A stretch of 64,000 bases of DNA, taken from NCBI GenBank assembly GCA_018816735.1, contig JAHIVH010000070.1, positions 124,001 to 188,000 on the forward strand, read 5' to 3'. Origin of the DNA: Pseudomonadota bacterium (GTDB lineage: Bacteria; Desulfobacterota; Desulfobacteria; Desulfobacterales; JAHIVH01). Below are positions 54,971 through 63,194 of this stretch, piece after piece; position 1 is the first letter of the stretch, and every line of letters starts with the position of its first letter. The notes under the pieces are model-generated. The model saw only the letters and a list, made by a program, of their open reading frames with translations, was not told the DNA's origin and searched no databases. Both the position numbers and the translations under genes were made by a program.

Positions 54971-56271
54971 TATTCGATTTCCACAATTATTTTCTGTTTC
55001 AATTCTTCCAGCTGCAATTCCAGATTCCTTGCCGGTTCCGGTTTATAAACAACATGGCCCAATATCCACGAATCATAATCTTCCGGTGGCATCGTCACCT
55101 GATGACCTGAAGGGTATTTCAGGTAAACATCAAGTATCCTTTTGTCTTTTCTCACGTTTTCCGTATGGATTGTTTTTAAAATCCCGTTTGCCCCTGCAAA
55201 AATCCTGACCCCCATCATAGGCTCTTCATGATGAATTGATGAAGGCAGGACAACGGGTTTCCCGGATGAAAAATCCATGGCGAATTGAAGCATATCAAAC
55301 CCTCTAACCGTTTTTAAAAGATGGGGCAGACAATCACCACCCGGTCGCGGCGTCATTTCAAGGAAAACCACATCATCTCCCTGAATGATAAAATCGACCA
55401 TGCAGATCGACCGATCAATGCCCAGTGATCCGGCTGCGTCAGCCAGCAATTCCTCGAGATCTTTTTCACCTGTTTGAATGGCAGACCGTGAAGTCAGGAT
55501 ATAGGCCCAGGTCGTTCCAAAAGGCCCAAAGGGGTAATACATTTTTCTGGTAAGGCGCAAAATGGCCACATGCTTATCTTCAATTACAAAATCACAGCTG
55601 TATTCACTGCCATCTGCAAATGTTTCCATGACTATGGAAGAGGACTTTTCATTTCTGTACATGGCCAAATCGGCTCGTTTTTCAAGTCCGGATTCTATTC
55701 TTTCATAGGCATGACGGATATCTCCAGCATTCCTGCAGATAAAAACCAGTTCACTGCCACTTCCGGAAACAGGCTTTAGAACACAAGGGAGATTCATTTC
55801 ATTAAAAAACAGGAAAGCATCTTTTAAAGACCGGATTAAACGGACGCCCGGGCAATTCACGCCATGTTTTTCCCATATTATTTTTGACAGATATTTATTC
55901 CGGCAGTGTTCTATGGCAGCAAGGGAAGGATAAGGCAAATGAAAGATATCAGCAAGTCCTGCAGCAAGGGCCATATATTCACAGTCAAAGCAGACAATGC
56001 CGTCGATGGTCACCTTCCCTGCCTGAAGATAAAGCGTCAATTCCTTCCGAACAGCATCCATCTGATCGAGATCGGTGATAACCTCGTCTGGAGAGGATGG
56101 GCAAGATAAACATCTTCTCTGTCTATCCTCCCTGTCAACAAGAAAAACAGCCCGATCAGGAGACGCCTGCCTGATCCATTCAACATAATCTTCGGTTGTC
56201 CCGACAATCAATACTTTTGAAAGCAACGTATTCTTGCCTTCCAAAGGATCTGTTGGTTTTGGTGATATCAT
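54970..56271 (-). CDS. ATP-grasp carboxylate-amine ligase
   Basis: A 433-residue ATP-grasp enzyme of unknown specificity. The central domain carries CVLKPVSGSGSELVF (ATP lysine and glycine loop), and the C-terminal catalytic motif VVFLEMTPRPGGD includes the Mg-binding Glu with the following Arg. An N-terminal Rossmann-like domain precedes it (residues ~15-130). Such enzymes join a carboxylate to an amine through an acyl phosphate. It starts inside the last codons of the acyltransferase gene (ATGA overlap) and ends at the decarboxylase start. Confidence 0.9.
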   Translation of the reverse strand: MISPKPTDPLEGKNTLLSKVLIVGTTEDYVEWIRQASPDRAVFLVDREDRQRRCLSCPSSPDEVITDLDQMDAVRKELTLYLQAGKVTIDGIVCFDCEYMALAAGLADIFHLPYPSLAAIEHCRNKYLSKIIWEKHGVNCPGVRLIRSLKDAFLFFNEMNLPCVLKPVSGSGSELVFICRNAGDIRHAYERIESGLEKRADLAMYRNEKSSSIVMETFADGSEYSCDFVIEDKHVAILRLTRKMYYPFGPFGTTWAYILTSRSAIQTGEKDLEELLADAAGSLGIDRSICMVDFIIQGDDVVFLEMTPRPGGDCLPHLLKTVRGFDMLQFAMDFSSGKPVVLPSSIHHEEPMMGVRIFAGANGILKTIHTENVRKDKRILDVYLKYPSGHQVTMPPEDYDSWILGHVVYKPEPARNLELQLEELKQKIIVEIE

Positions 56272-57182
56272 GATTTTATGAATTCATAAAGAGGGCGAGG
56301 TGTTAAAAGAAATCGTTCCTTCCACCCAAAATCACCACAGAGAAAATCGACTTGTTCAAAATGCTTTTCGCACGCATATTTCAAATGATGGAAATTGATA
56401 AGCTTGGCAACGCCCGGAAAAAGGGAATTGGTTCCTCCGGCCAGCACTGTGTAATGGTTTTCAAGAACCGCACCTACGTCGATTGCAGCGATTTCTCCAC
56501 CGATGAGAACGGTCGTCACCCTCAGCCAGCCATTATTTTTCAGCAATTCAATTAGATTTTTAAATGCATTCAAAAAACGATTATCCTGAAAGTATGAATA
56601 ATCGCCATATCTTTCCATATTCATTTGAAACAGATGCTCCGTATAGGTATTTGAATCATCGTAGCTGTAGGAAATGCCCATTTCTTCCAGTTTTGACAAT
56701 TCCCGGGTCAGCTTCTTTCGTTTCTTTCCGGGAAATGACTGGTAATAATTTTGAAATGAAAACTGGTATTGTTCAGGATGAAAAAGGTATCCGACTTCAT
56801 CTTCCTGCAGAAGAGATTTTTCTATATGAGCGTTATTGCCGATAAGATATCTCACATGTGCGGGCCCGGGAATATTATCTATCAACTTTTCTGTAACATA
56901 CAGGCTTGTTGAAATAATTTTATTCTGCTCCAGCCAGGTTTTGCCTTTCCATATTTCTCCCGGGAAATGGCAAAACCGATTCACTTCATCCACCCAGCTT
57001 AAAGCCAAAAGCCCACACACTTTATCATTCTCTTCAGCAACAATAAAACAAAACGGCCGATTATATGATTTAAGAAAGCACGCTCTCACATCCCATAAAT
57101 CAAACACATTTTCGACCGGCCATATTTTCTCCCAAATATGCCGGCATTCAGTCAGGTCATCAATCAATCGGACGTTTACCAT
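56268..57182 (-). CDS. FemAB/BioF2-like GNAT acyltransferase
   Basis: A 304-residue protein with a double GNAT fold of the Acetyltransf_6 (BioF2/CelD/FemAB-like) type: a central Lys/Arg-rich helix (FPGKKRKKLTRELSKLEEMG) followed by QMNMERYGDYSYFQDNRF and LIGGEIAAIDVGAVLENHY, which is the usual C-terminal GNAT half. It probably transfers an acyl or aminoacyl group to an amine. It lies four bases after the SpeD-like gene and overlaps the ATP-grasp gene by four bases. The donor is unknown. Confidence 0.85.
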   Translation of the reverse strand: MVNVRLIDDLTECRHIWEKIWPVENVFDLWDVRACFLKSYNRPFCFIVAEENDKVCGLLALSWVDEVNRFCHFPGEIWKGKTWLEQNKIISTSLYVTEKLIDNIPGPAHVRYLIGNNAHIEKSLLQEDEVGYLFHPEQYQFSFQNYYQSFPGKKRKKLTRELSKLEEMGISYSYDDSNTYTEHLFQMNMERYGDYSYFQDNRFLNAFKNLIELLKNNGWLRVTTVLIGGEIAAIDVGAVLENHYTVLAGGTNSLFPGVAKLINFHHLKYACEKHFEQVDFLCGDFGWKERFLLTPRPLYEFIKS

Positions 57183-57186
57183 TTGC

Positions 57187-57594
57187 TTAATAACGCATCG
57201 TTACATTCAAATGGCTGCTCTCACCCCCGAAATAGTTCTGGGCAAACCGTCTGACGACTTCCGGGTCATAGGTTTTGCAACTGAAAACATCCAGATAAGT
57301 GGTGTTGGTCAGATTGGCAAAATGAGCTGAAATGAGAGATGTCTCGATCAATTGAACCATTGAAAAACCGGCGACCTTCTCATCTTCCCCAAAATGGACT
57401 ACCTGTGTCGGCCCGAATCGTTTCATTTGAATCAGCTCACATAATTCCACAACAAATGTTTTAATTGTTTCGGCATCTCTGATTTTGACAGGGTTGCAAT
57501 CATAAATATCGATTGCTGAAGCTATACCCCATACATCAGTTTCTGTTTGCTCTTTCAAAACGGCTTGGGCACTAATCATCGTCATTCTTTTCAT
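57187..57594 (-). CDS. S-adenosylmethionine decarboxylase (SpeD)-like protein
   Basis: A 135-residue homologue of the bacterial AdoMet-decarboxylase (SpeD) family. The segment IETSLISAHFANLTNTTYLD then VFSCK aligns with the family ESHxxxHTxPE...DxFTC block: His91 and Cys106 are kept, but the conserved self-cleaving Glu-Ser is replaced by Glu84-Thr85 (Ser86 next), with one residue inserted. Pyruvoyl formation may therefore be shifted or lost. I chose the ATG at 57594 (AAGGGA upstream) over the GTG at 57615. It is the first enzyme gene of the operon. Alternative roles: a neofunctionalised decarboxylase or a pseudoenzyme. Confidence 0.7.
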   Translation of the reverse strand: MKRMTMISAQAVLKEQTETDVWGIASAIDIYDCNPVKIRDAETIKTFVVELCELIQMKRFGPTQVVHFGEDEKVAGFSMVQLIETSLISAHFANLTNTTYLDVFSCKTYDPEVVRRFAQNYFGGESSHLNVTMRY

Positions 57595-57616
57595 CCGTAA
57601 TGTCCCTTTTTCCACC

Positions 57617-57712
57617 TTACTGAATTATTAACATGTGATGAACGATGCCATGCGGTGAATTCATGAATCTCACCATCACCACCCGTTCGCCTTTAGCCTG
57701 TCTTTTCTTCAT
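57617..57712 (-). CDS. Possible 31-residue peptide gene
   Basis: An ATG frame of 31 codons fills the gap between the 61-residue gene and the SpeD-like gene. It begins MKKRQAKGERVVMVRF and ends HHMLIIQ. AAAGG lies only four bases before the ATG, closer than ideal, and the stop lies just before the purine-rich ribosome site of the SpeD-like gene. It may be a leader, a peptide substrate, or chance. Confidence 0.25.
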   Translation of the reverse strand: MKKRQAKGERVVMVRFMNSPHGIVHHMLIIQ

Positions 57713-57718
57713 CAGCCT

Positions 57719-57904
57719 TTAATATTTTTCCCAAAAGTCATCCTTTATGGTTCTTTTCCGATGAAATCTCCTGCCAACATCTTTCTTTTTTCTTGGCTTC
57801 CAGTCATCTTCATCATCTAAATCATCAATAAAGTTTCCCCTATCCTCATTGTCATCTTGCGGGTCTTCCGGTTTATTTTTTCTATTCTCTGATTTTGTGC
57901 TCAT
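57719..57904 (-). CDS. Small charged protein, unknown
   Basis: A 61-residue hydrophilic protein with an acidic middle (FIDDLDDEDDW) and a basic C-terminal half (KPRKKKDVGRRFHRKRTIKD) ending FWEKY. No membrane segment or known motif. The ribosome site is weak. It is the first frame downstream of the sigma-54 promoter and reads in the same direction as the SpeD-like operon, so it may belong to that system. Confidence 0.5.
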   Translation of the reverse strand: MSTKSENRKNKPEDPQDDNEDRGNFIDDLDDEDDWKPRKKKDVGRRFHRKRTIKDDFWEKY

Positions 57905-58257
57905 TGTCTTACGGTTTTTATATCCATTTTGATCTTTCGGGCCGATTCCAAATTATATTTAAGATAATCCTCAAGCATGTTGCGTGCCATTAAATAAATA
58001 TTTTTAACATATTGAAATTAAAGAGTATTTACAAATGACAACTTTTGAATTTAAACTAACAATTCCTTTTTTCGGTAAACTATTGCTTATTTATATTTTT
58101 TTTAGTATTATTTTACTGTTTTTAGAAATATTGGGCATTAAATCCCTAATTTTATAGATATGCTTTGGCATTAATAGCTATATTTTATTTTTAATTTTAT
58201 GTAGTTACATGTAATTACGAGACTGGTAATAATTTACCGATTTAAAGGAGGCCTCAA
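57905..58257. other. Divergent regulatory region
   Basis: A very AT-rich 353-base region between the small charged protein (minus) and the sigma-54 activator (plus). It holds a sigma-54 promoter on the minus strand, a 10-base palindrome ttacatgtaa (58205-58214) overlapping gtaattac, and a second dyad ggtaa-taat-ttacc (58225-58238) just before the activator gene, which are candidate enhancer sites. Confidence 0.5.
57974..57989 (-). promoter_or_regulatory. Sigma-54 (-24/-12) promoter
   Basis: On the minus strand the sequence TGGCACG-CAAC-ATGCT lies at 57989-57974. GG and GC are exactly ten bases apart, matching the sigma-54 consensus TGGCACG-N4-TTGCW at every position but one. Transcription would begin near 57963 and read into the small charged-protein gene and then the SpeD-like operon. 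Confidence 0.7.
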
Positions 58258-59706
58258 ATGATTATCCGGGTCGCACTGGCCATAAAAAACAACAAATTGC
58301 AACACCAACTGGAAGAAAGTCTTTATAATTCTGATGTGCAAATAAAATCATATGGCGGAACTCCTGCCTCATGGCAAAAATTGATTCGAAGCTGTGGAGA
58401 TATTGTTGTCATCAGCAAATCCACCATTCCCAAGCCTATTGATTCCGAACTCTCGACGCTCAACAGTTTGCCCGAAAAGCCGACCATTGTTGTCATCCAT
58501 GACAGTGACTCCTCCGAAGAACATGCCCACCTTGTTGCTGCTGGCGCAGATGTGGTGTTGTACTCGGGAATCACCAGTACAAGTATCACAGAGGCAATAG
58601 AAACAACCATCGAATCCCGCCGCCAGCTGAACCTGATGGACCGCTTCGACAGGCAGGGGCGTGTGAAACCCAAAATCAGTGATTTTGTGTCTTTCAGCGA
58701 AGAAATGCACATTTTTATGGATGAAGTCGCCCAGGTCATTCCGGGGAATTCACTTATTCTCATCCTGGGTGAAACGGGTGTGGGAAAGGAGCATCTGGCA
58801 AAAGCCATTCATGCAGAAAGCACTCGCTCCTCAGGCCCTTTCATTACCGTCAATACTGCAGCCCTTCCCGAACAACTCCTTGAATCCGAACTTTTCGGAC
58901 ATGAACAGGGGGCATTTACAGGAGCCATCCGGTCAAGACGCGGCTCATTTGAACTCGCCCACGGCGGCACCATTTTTCTTGATGAGATTGGCGATATGCC
59001 GCTTCATCTTCAAACCAAACTGCTGAGAGTTCTTCAGGATTATGAAGTTCAACCTGTTGGAGGGGAAGCTCCGATATGGGTAGATGTGCGCGTTATTGCA
59101 GCAACCAATAAAAATCTTGAAATGGAAGTGACAAACGGAAACTTCCGCCAGGACCTCTATTACCGATTGAGCGTTATAACACTTACTATTCCGCCACTTC
59201 GGAAAAGACGTGAAGATATTCCAGCCATGGCCCATCATTTTATCAATTATTATAAAAACAGAATCGGAAAAGAAATAAACCGGATTGCGCCGTCTGCCAT
59301 TGACGCGTTATGCCGATATAACTGGCCGGGAAATGTCCGGGAACTGATAAATGTAATTGAACGGGCAATGCTCATCTCCAAAACAGATGAGATTACCTTA
59401 AATGATTTACCAAGCATTTTCTTTCATACCGACCACTCCTTGATTGAAGATATCATTACCATCCGGGATGGTCTTCCTGGCAATTTATCTGAACTTGAAA
59501 CAAATTGGGAAGGGAAAATGCTTCAAGAAGTAAAAAATGAAGTCATGGAACATATTGAACGATTATATCTCACCATTATGTTAAAAAAAACCAAGGGTAA
59601 GGTGGGAGAGGCCGCAAAGATTTCAGGGATTCATCCCAGAGGGTTATATAGCAAAATGAAACAATACAACATCAAAAAGGAAACATTTAAAGCAAACGGC
59701 CTTTAA
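58258..59706 (+). CDS. Sigma-54-dependent activator with degenerate receiver domain
   Basis: A 482-residue bacterial enhancer-binding protein of the NtrC family. Residues 1-120 have the length and pattern of a receiver, but the acidic pair is replaced (ALAIKNNK) and the phosphoacceptor position is Ser53 in DIVVISKSTIP, so it cannot be phosphorylated in the usual way. The AAA+ domain has Walker A GETGVGKE (171-178), the sigma-54 contact loop GAFTGA (218-223) and FLDEIGDMP. The C-terminus carries a Fis-type HTH (GEAAKISGIHPRGLYSKM). GGAGG precedes the ATG. Its gene diverges from the sigma-54 promoter, so it is the likely activator of that operon. Confidence 0.92.
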   Translation: MIIRVALAIKNNKLQHQLEESLYNSDVQIKSYGGTPASWQKLIRSCGDIVVISKSTIPKPIDSELSTLNSLPEKPTIVVIHDSDSSEEHAHLVAAGADVVLYSGITSTSITEAIETTIESRRQLNLMDRFDRQGRVKPKISDFVSFSEEMHIFMDEVAQVIPGNSLILILGETGVGKEHLAKAIHAESTRSSGPFITVNTAALPEQLLESELFGHEQGAFTGAIRSRRGSFELAHGGTIFLDEIGDMPLHLQTKLLRVLQDYEVQPVGGEAPIWVDVRVIAATNKNLEMEVTNGNFRQDLYYRLSVITLTIPPLRKRREDIPAMAHHFINYYKNRIGKEINRIAPSAIDALCRYNWPGNVRELINVIERAMLISKTDEITLNDLPSIFFHTDHSLIEDIITIRDGLPGNLSELETNWEGKMLQEVKNEVMEHIERLYLTIMLKKTKGKVGEAAKISGIHPRGLYSKMKQYNIKKETFKANGL

Positions 59707-59802
59707 ATGAGACAAAATAAGGCAGAAAAATAAATTTTTTCAGCTTCCGGTCACGTGTTCAGGCCTTTTGCGGCACACTCATTTTCGGGTTGAAGCCTGC
59801 AC

Positions 59803-60420
59803 CTACAAAAAAGGGTTAAACCGCTTTTCGTTACCGATTGTCGTTTCAGGCCCATGACCGGTAAAGACTTCCGTATCATCATCAAATTTAAAAAGTTTAT
59901 CCTTAATACTTGAAATAAGCGTATTAAAATGTCCGCCCGGCAGATCGGTTCTGCCTATCGACCCTGCAAAAAGCGTATCTCCGGCAAACAATCGTTTTTC
60001 GATATTAAAAGTCACACCACCTGGTGTATGACCGGGAGTGTGAATCACCTTTATGGTAAATATACCAAAGGAAATGTCATCACCATCTTTTATCAATCGG
60101 TCCGCAGGGGGGGAATTTTCCACATGAAGGCCAAAAACAGCAGACGTCATGGAAAGCTGCTGAAGCATCGGCGCATCCAGAGGATGAATCATGATATCTG
60201 CACCTGTGGCGTCCTTCATGGCCTTATTCCCTCCCACATGATCGAAGTGGCCATGGGTGTTTAAAATATACTTCAGCTTAAGCTTGGAATCCGCAAGAGA
60301 AAGAAGAATGCGTGCTGTCTCATCACCAGGATCAATAACAACTGCCTCTTTTGTTTTTTCACATCCTAAAATATAGCAGTTTGCCATGACCGGGCCGACT
60401 TCCAGTTTTTTTATAATCAA
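59803..60420 (-). CDS. MBL-fold hydrolase (glyoxalase-II-like)
   Basis: A 205-residue metallo-beta-lactamase-fold enzyme of the short glyoxalase-II-like type. The metal motif is THGHFDHVGG, with HTPGHTPGG, the bridging Asp in FAGDTLFAGSIGRTDLPGG, and the final His in TGHGPETTIG. The family start pattern xIIKKLEVGPVMANCYILG favours a TTG at 60420, with GGGGG upstream, over the longer frame from 60432. It probably hydrolyses a thioester or a persulfide-type substrate. Cytoplasmic. Confidence 0.92.
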   Translation of the reverse strand: MIIKKLEVGPVMANCYILGCEKTKEAVVIDPGDETARILLSLADSKLKLKYILNTHGHFDHVGGNKAMKDATGADIMIHPLDAPMLQQLSMTSAVFGLHVENSPPADRLIKDGDDISFGIFTIKVIHTPGHTPGGVTFNIEKRLFAGDTLFAGSIGRTDLPGGHFNTLISSIKDKLFKFDDDTEVFTGHGPETTIGNEKRFNPFL

Positions 60421-60471
60421 ACGAACCCCCAAAAAATTTAGGTTAAATGTTTCTGGCTGAAAGGATAATGA

Positions 60472-60747
60472 TTACCCATTCTGCTCATTCATGCGTTTTT
60501 TGGCTTCTTCAATCAATTCGAGAATGCTGGCCAATTTGGGTTTGGGGCGTGAGTCGGCCAATTTATTAAATGCATGCTCAGTGAGTGTTTCTTTTAAATA
60601 TGTCGTAATGTCAAAATCTTCCCACCAACAGTCAAAAATTTTGCCACACGGTGACGCATCTTCTCCACATGTGCGGCAATAGGAAAACGCAATCACGCTA
60701 CCCAGTTTTGGACACCGTTTTTCAAGATGGTCCCTGCTATTCGCCAT
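60472..60747 (-). CDS. Small Cys-rich conserved protein
   Basis: A 91-residue protein with six Cys: KRCPKLGSVIAFSYCRTCGE, then PCGKIFDCWW. The pattern RCPxLG..FxYCR...PC.xIxDCWW recurs in short deltaproteobacterial proteins and may bind a metal or an iron-sulfur cluster. AAGGAAAAAGG lies before the ATG. It sits between TrpB2 and the MBL gene on the same strand. The function is unknown. Confidence 0.82.
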   Translation of the reverse strand: MANSRDHLEKRCPKLGSVIAFSYCRTCGEDASPCGKIFDCWWEDFDITTYLKETLTEHAFNKLADSRPKPKLASILELIEEAKKRMNEQNG

Positions 60748-60773
60748 ATCCTTTTTCCTTGCTGCTTTTCTAT

Positions 60774-60798
60774 GAAGGAGGTGTTTTCCACCTCCTTC
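60774..60798 (-). terminator. Hairpin after trpB2
   Basis: Perfect 10-bp arms gaaggaggtg (60774-60783) and complement (60789-60798) with a 5-base loop, six bases past the TrpB2 stop on the minus strand. There is no T-run, so it may be an RNA end-stabiliser or a partial terminator. Confidence 0.4.
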
Positions 60799-60804
60799 TA
60801 CACA

Positions 60805-62181
60805 TCATCTACTTTTTAACAGTTTGGGCTTGGGAAAATTGGCAAAAACCTGTTCGGACTTTTCCATTTCGGCATCAGACAATTCAAAATCTTTCAATTC
60901 ACCCTGGAAATATTTACCATACGCCGCAAGGTCAAGAAGGCCATGCCCGCTCCAGTTGAACAGAATCACTTTTTCCTTGCCTTCTTCTCTGGCTTTATTG
61001 GCTTCATCGATCACACATGCCAAAGTATGATTCGTTTCCGGCGCCGGAATAATTCCTTCTGTTCTTGCGAGAAGAACGCCTGCTTTATAAGAGGCCAACT
61101 GGGTTACAGACTTTGCTTCAATTAGACCTTCTGAAACAAGCTGGCTTACCGTAGGAGACATGCCATGGTATCTCAAGCCGCCGGCATGCATGGGGGGCGG
61201 AACAAAGGCATGTCCGAGACTGTGCATGGGAAGAAGTGGTGTCATGCGCGCAATATCTCCATGATCGTAAACAAATGGCCCTTTGGTCAATGTTGGGCAT
61301 GCGGCTGGTTCCACAGGATAAATTTCAATCTGTTTGCCGTTGATTTTATCCAGAACAAACGGAAAGGAAATACCGGCAAAATTACTTCCGCCACCGGCAC
61401 ACCCAATGATGATATCCGGATATTCGTTAATAGCCTCAAGCTGTTTTTTGGCCTCAAGGCCTATCACGGTCTGGTGCATCATCACGTGATTTAGCACACT
61501 GCCCAAGGAGTATCGTGTCTTGCCACTGGGATCCGTAACCGCCGCCTCAATAGCTTCACTGATGGCAATTCCCAGGCTGCCAGGTGTATTAGGGTCTTTT
61601 TCCAAAATTTCCCGACCCACTTTGGTTGCCGGACTGGGGCTTGGTATGCATTTTCCTCCCCAGGCTTCCATCATATTTTTCCGGTAGGGTTTCTGGTCAA
61701 AGCTGATTCTCACCATATAAATCTCGCACTCAAGACCAAACTGGGCACATGCAAATGACAGTGCACTACCCCATTGGCCAGCACCGGTTTCGGTGGTTAT
61801 CTTTTTAATACCGAATTCCTTGTTATAATATGCCTGCGGAACAGCCGTATTCGGCTTGTGGCTTCCGGGAGGGCTGGCACCTTCATATTTAAAATAAATT
61901 CTGGCAGGTGTTTTCAGGACTTTTTCAAGTGCAGTCGCGCGGACAAGCGGTGTGGGTCGCCAGATTTTATAAATGCCGAGAACTTCTTCCGGAATATCAA
62001 TCCATCTTTCTGTGCTGACTTCCTGCTCAATGATATTCATGGGGAAAACAGGTGCAAGGGATTCCGGCCCTATGGGATTTCCATCCGGCCCCAATGGAGG
62101 ATTCAATTTAATGTCTGCCAATATGTTATACCATTGTCTTGGCATTTGATCTTCTGTCAGCAAAATTTTTTTGGGACCCAT
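60805..62181 (-). CDS. trpB: Tryptophan synthase beta chain, TrpB2 type
   Basis: A 458-residue PLP enzyme condensing indole with serine, of the TrpB2 class that works without TrpA. The N-terminal extension (residues 1-70, with [19 protein letters not shown]) and [14 protein letters not shown] (PLP Lys) followed by [11 protein letters not shown] (phosphate loop) are typical. The C-terminal THSLGHAF-type segment reads [20 protein letters not shown]. No trpA lies nearby, consistent with a salvage role. The upstream gap to nusB is 50 bases. Confidence 0.94.
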   Translation of the reverse strand: MGPKKILLTEDQMPRQWYNILADIKLNPPLGPDGNPIGPESLAPVFPMNIIEQEVSTERWIDIPEEVLGIYKIWRPTPLVRATALEKVLKTPARIYFKYEGASPPGSHKPNTAVPQAYYNKEFGIKKITTETGAGQWGSALSFACAQFGLECEIYMVRISFDQKPYRKNMMEAWGGKCIPSPSPATKVGREILEKDPNTPGSLGIAISEAIEAAVTDPSGKTRYSLGSVLNHVMMHQTVIGLEAKKQLEAINEYPDIIIGCAGGGSNFAGISFPFVLDKINGKQIEIYPVEPAACPTLTKGPFVYDHGDIARMTPLLPMHSLGHAFVPPPMHAGGLRYHGMSPTVSQLVSEGLIEAKSVTQLASYKAGVLLARTEGIIPAPETNHTLACVIDEANKAREEGKEKVILFNWSGHGLLDLAAYGKYFQGELKDFELSDAEMEKSEQVFANFPKPKLLKSR

Positions 62182-62231
62182 AGCACCCTCCTTAAAAATG
62201 GTTTAAAAAAATGTTAAAACAGTTCTAAAGC

Positions 62232-62663
62232 TTAACTATTCATACCTTCTTTTTTTTCAATATCATTCAGATAAACACTATCCAGTATCCCGTTGATAAA
62301 GGAACCTGACTCTGGCGTGCCAAATTTTTTACCGATATCAATGGCTTCATTGATCGATACTTTAGCCGGAATATCTCTACAATAAAAAAGTTCAAATACG
62401 GCAATTCTCATAATATTTCTGTCTACTGAAGGCATTCTGTTGAGCTTCCAGTTTTTCGAATTTTTTGAAATGACTGTATCAATTTCAGATTGATGTGCAA
62501 TAACGCCCTTTACGAGTTTTTCAAAAAAAGGCTGAACATCATCTGCCGGACTGAAATTCTGACAAAAAAGTGCCAGTGCCTCTTCTGAGGAACAATCCAC
62601 TTCTGTATCTATATAAAAGAGCGCCTGCATGGCAAGCTCCCTTGATTTTCGTCTAAACCCCAT
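62232..62663 (-). CDS. nusB: Transcription antitermination factor NusB
   Basis: A 143-residue all-helical RNA-binding protein that joins NusE (S10) on the boxA of rRNA operons. It begins MGFRRKSRELAMQALFYID and carries WKLNRMPSVDRNIMRIAVFEL and KVSINEAIDIGKKFGTPESG, all typical of NusB. It follows ribH by one base, as in many bacteria (ribBA-ribH-nusB). Confidence 0.96.
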   Translation of the reverse strand: MGFRRKSRELAMQALFYIDTEVDCSSEEALALFCQNFSPADDVQPFFEKLVKGVIAHQSEIDTVISKNSKNWKLNRMPSVDRNIMRIAVFELFYCRDIPAKVSINEAIDIGKKFGTPESGSFINGILDSVYLNDIEKKEGMNS

Positions 62664-62664
62664 A

Positions 62665-63138
62665 TCAGGCCCGGTCTACCGCACTCATTAAATTTGCCAT
62701 TTCAACAGCGGAGATCGCCGCACTCCATCCTTTATTACCGGCCTTGGTTCCTGCGCGTTCTATTGCCTGCTCGATGGTATCTGTTGTAAGGATACCAAAG
62801 ATTACCGGCATGGTCGCTTCAAGACTGACGTGGGCAATCCCTTTGGATACTTCTGCACAGACATAGTCATAATGGTTGGTCGCACCTCGAATTACAGCAC
62901 CCAGACAGATAATGGCATCAAATCCTTTTTTTTCTGCCATTTTTTTTGCTATCAAAGGAATTTCAAAAGCACCTGGCACCTTTACGATAGTGATATCCTG
63001 ATCTTTGGCACCGCTCCGCACCAGGGCATCCATAGCACCGCCCACAAGCCTGTCTGTAATGAAATCATTAAACCGGCTGGCAATGATGGCAAACCGTTTT
63101 CCTTTGGCAAGTAATTCCCCTTCGATAATTTTTGGCAT
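62665..63138 (-). CDS. ribH: 6,7-Dimethyl-8-ribityllumazine synthase
   Basis: A 157-residue enzyme making lumazine from the butanone phosphate supplied by RibB; forms icosahedral or pentameric shells. Motifs: [35 protein letters not shown], and [18 protein letters not shown] with the catalytic His. The [13 protein letters not shown] tail is typical. It lies between ribBA and nusB in a riboflavin-nusB operon. AGGGAGA-type ribosome site upstream. Confidence 0.97.
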   Translation of the reverse strand: MPKIIEGELLAKGKRFAIIASRFNDFITDRLVGGAMDALVRSGAKDQDITIVKVPGAFEIPLIAKKMAEKKGFDAIICLGAVIRGATNHYDYVCAEVSKGIAHVSLEATMPVIFGILTTDTIEQAIERAGTKAGNKGWSAAISAVEMANLMSAVDRA

Positions 63139-63194
63139 AGTCTCCCTCCCGGCTATTCATATATTTTTAATCGTTTTATCGCTCTTAAAAAATG

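Noticed and set aside
58323-58808. 161-codon minus-strand frame in the sigma-54 activator
   Set aside because: It is an antisense shadow of a clearly functional AAA+ gene.
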